From: HdN1 sp964473645
Lineage (GTDB): Bacteria > Pseudomonadota > Gammaproteobacteria > Pseudomonadales > Ketobacteraceae
DNA length: 64,000 nucleotides
Direction: 5' to 3'
NCBI GenBank assembly: GCA_964473645.1
Contig: CAYYPW010000016.1
Location: 46,541-110,540 of the forward strand
The position numbers and the translations under genes were made by a program. Below, piece after piece: positions 58,328 through 64,000 of the stretch (position 1 is its first letter; every line of letters starts with the position of its first letter). The notes under the pieces were generated by a model. The model saw only the letters and a list, made by a program, of their open reading frames with translations, did not search any database and was not told where the DNA came from.

Positions 58328-59890
58328 TCACCGCCGGATCGCCTTTTTCAAATTCATGCCGGTTATCACCAAAGAACCAAAATAAATTACCACTGCTGCC
58401 ATCAAACAGCCTGCCATCGTCCCGATGCGTAACATGGGGGTTTCAGCCAGTGCGATCCAGTCGAAATAATGCGTTGCCCACCAGAAGGCCGCACACAATA
58501 AACCGGTTGCGAACACAATACGCAGACTGAACAAAGCCCAGCCTTTTGAGGGCTTATAGCGACCGTTACGACGCAAACCGATCAAAAGCCACAAGGCATT
58601 GATCAACGACCCTATGCCGATGGATAACGCCAAGCCTGCATGGGCTAGATGGGGCACCAACAGTGCGTTGAGGCACTGCGTAATGACCAGCACCGTAATG
58701 CCAATCTTGACCGGTGTGCGTATATCCTGCGTGGCATAAAAGCCGGGGGCGAGCACTTTAACCCCAATCAAACCTAACAAACCCACGCCATAGCACGCTA
58801 ACGCGCTAACGGTTTTATCGACATCGTTAGGGCTGAATTTGCCGTAGTGATAAAGCACGGAGACCAACGGCTCGGCGAACAGTAGTAACGCGGCAGCTGC
58901 AGGTAACGCCAGCAACAGTACCAGGCGCAAGCCCCAGTCGAGCAGATCAGAGAAGCGTTGAACATCCCCCCCGGCTTGTGCACGTGACAATTGCGGCAAC
59001 AGTACAACGCCCAATGCCACACCCAACAGCGCCGTCGGAAACTCCATCAATCGGTCCGCATATGTCAGCCATGACACTGCTCCCGGCCCGACATGTGAAG
59101 CGATCTGTGTATTGATCAGCAATGACACCTGCGCTACGGAGACGCCCAAAATCGCTGGCGCCATCTGCTTGAGAACGCGCCCCACGCCTGGATGTGAGCG
59201 TGCACTGCGCCATGCCGACAGTGAAAGACCGATATGCGGGAGCATGCCGATTTTATGCAGTGCCGGAATCTGTACCACCAATTGCAAAAAGCCACCCAGC
59301 ATGACCCCGACTGCCAGGGCGTAGACTCGTTCTATGCCGTATTGCTCGCATAACGGGGCCCCGATCAGTGCTGCACTGATAACGGCGACGTTGAGGAGCA
59401 CTGGCGTCACTGCGGGCACTGCAAAACGACTCCAGGTATTCAAGATGCCCGCACTTAATGCCACCAGCGACATAAAGGCAATATAGGGGAACATGATGCG
59501 GGTCATGACGACGGCGGCATCAAATCCGCCGCTTTCCTGCAAGCCGGAGGCCATCAACCACACCAGTACCGGTGCGCCGAGCACCCCTACCAGGCTGACC
59601 GCCAACAACGCGATGGCCAGCACTGTACCCACGGCGTTAATCAGTGCGTGGGTTGCTTCGTCGCCCTGCTGGGTGCGCGTTTCAGCTAATATCGGTACAA
59701 ACGCCTGCGAAAATGCCCCTTCGGCAAACAACCTGCGCAACAGGTTAGGAATGCGAAACGCAACGTTAAAGGCATCGGTAGTGGCACTGGCGCCAAACGC
59801 GTAGGCGATCAATAGTTCGCGCACCAGCCCGGTGATGCGCGATAGCAAGGTAAAAAATGAAACAACGGAGGCAGAACGTAACAAACTCAT
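58328..59890 (-). CDS. murJ: MurJ lipid II flippase
   Basis: 520-residue MviN/MurJ protein flipping lipid II across the inner membrane for peptidoglycan. About 14 helices. N-terminal LLRSASVVSFFTLLSRITGL and the conserved NLLRRLFAEGAFSQAFVP block, then YADRLMEFPTALLGVALGVV in the middle. Normal length. Confidence 0.95.
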   Translation of the reverse strand: MSLLRSASVVSFFTLLSRITGLVRELLIAYAFGASATTDAFNVAFRIPNLLRRLFAEGAFSQAFVPILAETRTQQGDEATHALINAVGTVLAIALLAVSLVGVLGAPVLVWLMASGLQESGGFDAAVVMTRIMFPYIAFMSLVALSAGILNTWSRFAVPAVTPVLLNVAVISAALIGAPLCEQYGIERVYALAVGVMLGGFLQLVVQIPALHKIGMLPHIGLSLSAWRSARSHPGVGRVLKQMAPAILGVSVAQVSLLINTQIASHVGPGAVSWLTYADRLMEFPTALLGVALGVVLLPQLSRAQAGGDVQRFSDLLDWGLRLVLLLALPAAAALLLFAEPLVSVLYHYGKFSPNDVDKTVSALACYGVGLLGLIGVKVLAPGFYATQDIRTPVKIGITVLVITQCLNALLVPHLAHAGLALSIGIGSLINALWLLIGLRRNGRYKPSKGWALFSLRIVFATGLLCAAFWWATHYFDWIALAETPMLRIGTMAGCLMAAVVIYFGSLVITGMNLKKAIRR

Positions 59891-59959
59891 GGAAACAGGG
59901 TTTCACTGACAGTGGGAAGGGCTCGCGCTGATCAGGCGCTCGATGTGGATAAAAAAGCT

Positions 59960-60343
59960 CTATTTGGCGCCCAGCAGTTCAATTTGATAGCCATCGGGGT
60001 CTTTAACGAACGCCAGAATGGTGGTGCCGTGTTTCATTGGGCCGGCTTCGCGGGTAATAACACCGCCACGCGCACGAATTTTTTCGCACGCGTCATAGAC
60101 ATCACCCACTTCGAGCGCGATATGGCCGAAAGCATTCCCCAGTGTATAGCTGTCGGTATCCCAATTGTGGGTGAGTTCGATACAAGCGCCTTCTGATTCA
60201 GGGCCAAACCCCACAAACGCCAGCGTAAAGCGGCCATCCGGGTAGTCTTTGCGACGCAGTAACGTCATCCCTAAAACCTCGGTATAAAACGCAATCGAAC
60301 GATCCAGATCGCCGACGCGGAGCATGGTATGGAGTAGGCGCAT
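59960..60343 (-). CDS. gloA: Glyoxalase I (lactoylglutathione lyase)
   Basis: 127 residues; converts the methylglyoxal-glutathione hemithioacetal to S-lactoylglutathione. The four metal ligands are in place: H5, E56 (CIELTHNW), H74 (FGHIALEV) and E122 (YQIELLG). Short Ni-type bacterial form. Confidence 0.95.
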   Translation of the reverse strand: MRLLHTMLRVGDLDRSIAFYTEVLGMTLLRRKDYPDGRFTLAFVGFGPESEGACIELTHNWDTDSYTLGNAFGHIALEVGDVYDACEKIRARGGVITREAGPMKHGTTILAFVKDPDGYQIELLGAK

Positions 60344-60503
60344 GTGAGTGATTCCGTGACAATGGCTGGTACGGCGGCAATAGGTTGACTGTCAAAGCGC
60401 ACGTTGAAAATTAACGACTATGTTGATCGCCAAAAGCATACGTTGGTCAACCAGAGTATACGCTGATCGTTATCAGGCAGCCACGACGCTAATGACACAA
60501 GCG

Positions 60504-61169
60504 TTAACCGCCGAGCGCTTCTTCCAGGCGGGCCAAACGTTGTTCTAAGGCTGCTACTTGTGCTTCCAGCGCGGCAATTCGTGTGTCAGTGGCCAAAGAG
60601 GATTCATGCCGCTCACTGCGCGCCGTGCCGAGCGCTGCCGAAAGAGGGTAACTTTCGGCATCAACGTCGCCGCACAGCAAATGCATGTAACGGTCTTCGC
60701 GTTGGCCGGGCAGGCGTGATACGCACACCGCCAGCCCTTTAGTAATCAATCGCTCCACGTCGTGGCGAACGTGCTCGATATCGTCGAAATCATGCATGCG
60801 TTCGCTGCGGGTTAACAATTCATTGAGGGTTTGGGGGCCGCGTAACAGCATCAAACCAATCAGGGCGCGTTGCGCGACGATCAGATCAATCACTTTATCG
60901 ACGCAATGCTCCCAGCGCTCAGCGCGGGCACCACTCACATGACGAACCCATTTGCGTTCTTCAAGTTTACGCACCGTATTACCGACCACCCCTGGCTCTA
61001 GTGTCATTACGGGCTCGCGACTGGTTTTTTGGTTGCAGGCCAGTACCAGCGCATTGAGGGTTAGCGGGTAAGATTCAGGGGTAGTGAGTTGTTTTTCAAT
61101 CAGGCAGCCGACTACACGGGCTTCGATCGCGGTGAGCTGGGGGGCGCTATTGGGGGGTAAATCTGTCAT
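60504..61169 (-). CDS. YceH (DUF480) family protein
   Basis: 221 residues from the ATG at 61169; a frame extension of 36 codons is rejected because AGGAT sits 8 bp before this start. Two winged-helix domains: QLTAIEARVVGCLIEKQLTT, ESYPLTLNALVLACNQKTSR and EPVMTLEPGVVGNTVRKLEE, then LMLLRGPQTLNELLTRSERM. A C-terminal coiled coil (LEAQVAALEQRLARLEEA) is present. Function unknown. Confidence 0.9.
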   Translation of the reverse strand: MTDLPPNSAPQLTAIEARVVGCLIEKQLTTPESYPLTLNALVLACNQKTSREPVMTLEPGVVGNTVRKLEERKWVRHVSGARAERWEHCVDKVIDLIVAQRALIGLMLLRGPQTLNELLTRSERMHDFDDIEHVRHDVERLITKGLAVCVSRLPGQREDRYMHLLCGDVDAESYPLSAALGTARSERHESSLATDTRIAALEAQVAALEQRLARLEEALGG

Positions 61170-61731
61170 TGGTTCATCCTGAGCGCTAGGGTTTCCGGGT
61201 TGGTAGAGATCCAGTGTAGCGTGCAAAAAATGCATTAGGTAGGATGTATTTGGTACACTGGTGCTGCTTGACCCCAAGGCTTGATGTTTGTCTGCACGCG
61301 AGCGCTAACTGCCTGTTTTTAACCCAGAAAACAATGGCGTTTTCCCACGCTGTGATGCATTTAAAACATAATTTTGCAAAACATATTGCAAAATTATTCC
61401 TTATTGGCGAGTATCGTTAAATCCTGTGGATAAGCAGTCATGCTTTTCCCTCTCAGGAGTCTGGCTATCATTAAACTGAGCTAGTCAGTAAGAAATAAGA
61501 ACGTCAGAAAAATTAGAACACCAGATCGAAGAAAAATAACAACAACACCCAATTCAGCCACCTTGAATTAAGGATCGTTGGCGCTGATGCTGACCCCTGA
61601 ACTTTAGCCTCGCCATTCACCTGCGTCTGGGTTGCCCCTGCCGGGCCTGGGGTGTGTAGGGGGTGGTCGTTGTATTTTTCTTCCTGCAATGTAGTAGCGC
61701 ATTTTCTGGAATGCTGTGTGGAGGAATGACA
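61170..61731. other. Intergenic region between yceH-like gene and fadL-like gene
   Basis: 562 bp, AT-rich in the middle. Apart from the palindrome at 61370-61395 I see no gene, tRNA or clear terminator. It must hold promoters for two divergent genes. Confidence 0.5.
61370..61395. promoter_or_regulatory. Perfect 10-bp palindrome upstream of the fadL-like gene
   Basis: AATTTTGCAA and TTGCAAAATT separated by six bases. It is AT-rich with no T-run after a GC stem, so it suits a dimeric regulator better than a terminator. It lies about 340 bp before fadL and 200 bp before the yceH-like start. Confidence 0.4.
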
Positions 61732-63429
61732 ATGACACTATCAACCCGTGCAAGGCGCTTATCGAGCCTTGCTGGACAATCAGCACATCGACGTTCATGG
61801 ACGGGCGCGTTGACAGTGTTTGCTCTTTTGCCTTCCCTCAGCCATGCCGTGCTCACCGACAGCTTAACCTTGGGCAATGCCAAGGCGCTCTCCCTGGGGC
61901 ATGCGGTCACGGCCGATCCACCGGGCATTGATTCCGTCCACTACAACCCCGCCGGGCTTACGCGCCTCGAAGGTCGCCAATCAGAACTGAAACTGGTGGC
62001 CGGCGCCTTCAATATTGAAATGGTATTTGGGGATGGTTATACGCCCACCTGGACGGAAAAACTGGAGACTGCACAGAACGGCGCGCCAGAAGGCTTCACC
62101 TACGATGAGACCAAGGGCCAGACGAGCGAAACTGAAGGCGCAGCATTAATGCTCCCCATCTCGGGCCTGACCAAGCTACCTGTATTGTTTGCACCCTTGG
62201 GCGGTGTTTCGTATTCGCCGCCTGACAGTAAACTCACCTTTGCCACTAACGTTTACTCGCCGTTGATGGTGGGTTTTTCGCGTGCCGATGATGACCCTGG
62301 TCGCTTTATGGGAGAGGCTCTCTCGTTCACCCTGATCACGTATTTTTCGCCTACCGTCGCATATCAATTCACCGACACCTTTTCATTTGGTGCCACCGTT
62401 ACCTTCAACTACGCCGGTGTAGGTATGGATTTGCCCTTTCGGGAGCCTAACCTGGGTTTGCAGTGGCTCGAATCGCTACGCCAGGGAAGTTGTCTTCAAG
62501 AGGGCGAGCTACCTGACAATTTTCTTCAGATTGCCGATTTTATCCCCTGTATCCCAGAAAATGAGGTCGTCAAGTTGTACGACACGCTGGGTTATCTTTC
62601 CTTCGAGGTCGAAAAGCCCCTCACGTTCGGCATGAATGTGGGATTTCTCTGGGAAGCGACCCCCTGGCTGCATGTCGGTGCCGTTTATCAAGCACCCATC
62701 GCTATGGATATGGAGGGGGATTTCAGCTGGGATCAAGGACAAAGCTTGTTGAATTTCTTTCAAAAACTCGATGAAGGTTTGCCGGTAGATTTTAGCAACC
62801 TCGGTGCATTGAGTTCTTTGGTAACGCCCAGAACGACCGGCAAGGCCAAAGTTGATATGACCATGCCGGATCACTTTGCATTCGGCACCAGCATTCAAAT
62901 AACGCCGCGTTTCAAAGTAAATACCGATTTAAAATTTACCCGTTGGTCAGAGTGGAAAGAAATTCCGGTTGAATTTTCAGAACCCATTGGCGTTATCGTT
63001 ATCGCCAACCTGATACAGCCTGATGCGGCACCGCCACCGGCTGGCCAAGGGGTGAATTTCCCACTCGGTCTCGAAGACAGCTGGAACGTGGGTATTGGTT
63101 TTGAGTACCAATGGGACGACAGATTGGCCTTGCGTATGGGCTTCGAGGATCGCCCCTCATCCATTCCAGTGGAATCACGCAGCCCGTTGATGCCGATTGG
63201 GGATGCCAAGCTGTATTCGGTGGGTGCCGAGTACAAGCCTAATTTAACGCAAACCTTCAGTTTCGCTATCGCGTCGATGAAGTCCACGACCTTTATGCCA
63301 GGTAACACGAGCAAGCTGGGTAACGCCGAAGATTTCAGCCTTTTCATCTACAACCCATACTCAGGCGCCGATATTGAAGCGAATCTGGATGTGTTGTTGA
63401 TTGAGGGCAGCTATCGCGTAGTGTGGTAA
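61732..63429 (+). CDS. OmpP1/FadL-type outer-membrane transporter
   Basis: 565 residues. Start chosen at ATG 61732, because GGAGGA ends 6 bp upstream; an ATG at 61726 is too close. The signal sequence contains ALTVFALLPSLSHA. The N-terminal plug reads SLTLGNAKALSLGHAVTADP and SVHYNPAGLTRLEG, the FadL hallmark (N-P-A-G-L). Barrel strands include DHFAFGTSIQITPRFKVNTD and SWNVGIGFEYQWDDRLALRM, ending in an aromatic residue (SYRVVW). It takes up long-chain fatty acids or other hydrophobic compounds. It is longer than E. coli FadL, with an insertion around 260-300. Confidence 0.88.
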   Translation: MTLSTRARRLSSLAGQSAHRRSWTGALTVFALLPSLSHAVLTDSLTLGNAKALSLGHAVTADPPGIDSVHYNPAGLTRLEGRQSELKLVAGAFNIEMVFGDGYTPTWTEKLETAQNGAPEGFTYDETKGQTSETEGAALMLPISGLTKLPVLFAPLGGVSYSPPDSKLTFATNVYSPLMVGFSRADDDPGRFMGEALSFTLITYFSPTVAYQFTDTFSFGATVTFNYAGVGMDLPFREPNLGLQWLESLRQGSCLQEGELPDNFLQIADFIPCIPENEVVKLYDTLGYLSFEVEKPLTFGMNVGFLWEATPWLHVGAVYQAPIAMDMEGDFSWDQGQSLLNFFQKLDEGLPVDFSNLGALSSLVTPRTTGKAKVDMTMPDHFAFGTSIQITPRFKVNTDLKFTRWSEWKEIPVEFSEPIGVIVIANLIQPDAAPPPAGQGVNFPLGLEDSWNVGIGFEYQWDDRLALRMGFEDRPSSIPVESRSPLMPIGDAKLYSVGAEYKPNLTQTFSFAIASMKSTTFMPGNTSKLGNAEDFSLFIYNPYSGADIEANLDVLLIEGSYRVVW

Positions 63430-63550
63430 AAGACCCTCTTTGCAGTGCAGAGGCTTTGCAACGGACAGTATTAGTGCCCTCACGGAGAGCCCTGATACTG
63501 TAGTAGAAACGCCTTTGCCGGAACGAACTAAATGTTGTCCTTGCGGAGGC

Positions 63551-64000
63551 TCAGAATAATGAGCCTCCGAAGGTAATTGCCAATTGTGCCCATCCCACCA
63601 GAAAACCTAGCACTGCCCCCAACGCAATCAATTGCCACTCGTCCTCTTCAAACGCCGGCCGCAACATGCCTTCAAATTCTTCTGGGGTGAGCCCTGATAA
63701 TTTGGTGCGCAACATATTGTTGATGTCCATCGCTTCTTCCGTGTAGGCGTGTATCAACGGCATGGCATCAGGAATGCGCTCCATAATCCGTTCGACAGCC
63801 AGATCCTTGATTTCAAGATATCGCTTGGTGCCTAAGGTCATGGTAATAATGGGCTTGGTCAAGCCTGCGTATTCATCCATGGTGCGTTTAACGTTTTTTT
63901 GCACCAGTGCAAACAATCGATCCGACGATGGCCCCTTAAGGATGCCGTTAACGATGTTTTGAGGGTTGAGAATTTCGCGTGCGATCAGCAAGCCAAAATC
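63551..64000 (-). CDS. DUF445 family membrane protein (partial, N-terminus beyond window)
   Basis: The last 149 residues of a DUF445 (YheB-like) protein. The frame is open to the window edge (D-F-G-L before LLIAREILNPQ). Marks: NIVNGILKGPSSDRLFALVQ, EYAGLTKPIITMTLGTKRYL and EFEGMLRPAFEEDEWQLIAL, then a single C-terminal membrane helix (GAVLGFLVGWAQLAITFGG). Function unknown. Confidence 0.82.
   Translation of the reverse strand, partial: DFGLLIAREILNPQNIVNGILKGPSSDRLFALVQKNVKRTMDEYAGLTKPIITMTLGTKRYLEIKDLAVERIMERIPDAMPLIHAYTEEAMDINNMLRTKLSGLTPEEFEGMLRPAFEEDEWQLIALGAVLGFLVGWAQLAITFGGSLF

Noticed and set aside
1..64000. CRISPR array or rRNA genes
   Set aside because: I found no regularly spaced repeat series and no rRNA-like stretch on reading the window; apart from tRNA-Leu there is no RNA gene I can support.

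Overview
The window is chromosomal DNA from a gammaproteobacterium. The cluster ubiB-ubiJ-ubiE / hslU-hslV / SPOR protein / argS / priA, the rpsF-priB-rpsR-rplI-dnaB-alr-radA run, rnr-rlmB and a six-gene alpha-2-macroglobulin (mag/yfa) operon all resemble Pseudomonas-type gene order. Genus and species cannot be fixed from sequence alone.

Layout. 1-7.5 kb (minus strand): ubiquinone genes (ubiB cut by the window edge, ubiJ, ubiE), a DUF971 protein, the HslUV protease, an FtsN-like SPOR protein and argS. 7.5-8.8 kb is a small accessory patch: the C-terminal stump of a TonB-dependent receptor, a tiny CPVC thioredoxin-fold protein, and a divergent HxlR regulator preceded by a direct repeat. priA follows. 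11.19-19.08 kb is a complete integrated element of about 7.9 kb, bounded by a 23-bp direct repeat of the 3' end of tRNA-Leu(CAG). It carries a P4-type integrase, a DUF6387-like protein, an AlpA regulator, an Icd/Ash-like protein, a primase-type zinc finger, a DUF3987 ATPase, two unknown proteins, a small-terminase-like protein and a PEP-CTERM protein. This is the layout of a phage satellite (PICI-like), with no structural genes.

19.3-24.4 kb: rnr, rlmB and a translationally coupled pair of RlaP-type nucleotidyltransferases. 24.6-26.8 kb: a LysM + RES-like + glycine-rich hydrophobic protein followed by a small partner gene, a candidate toxin/immunity pair. 26.9-37.5 kb: the mag operon, in which domain reading suggests cell-wall enzymes around the alpha-2-macroglobulin (an NlpC/P60-like MagC, and a MagE with an SxxK motif plus a SpoIID-like region). 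37.7-46.3 kb: ribosomal and replication genes, including a DnaB helicase split by a 501-residue intein in its P-loop, then alr and radA. 46.4-50.7 kb: a LolC/E-type permease, a nitrilase-family hydrolase, a PilZ protein and small unknowns. 50.8-54.6 kb: a lipid-transport operon of two half-size PqiA/LetA proteins and a six-MCE-domain PqiB/LetB protein. 54.6-64 kb: hydrolase, amidase, HD protein, crotonase, a long nested palindrome, murJ, gloA, yceH, a FadL-type porin and a DUF445 protein cut by the window end.

The main candidates for new biology are the satellite with its PEP-CTERM cargo and DUF6387 gene, the LysM-RES pair, the cell-wall enzymology hidden in the mag operon, and the DnaB intein that carries an extra helix-turn-helix.
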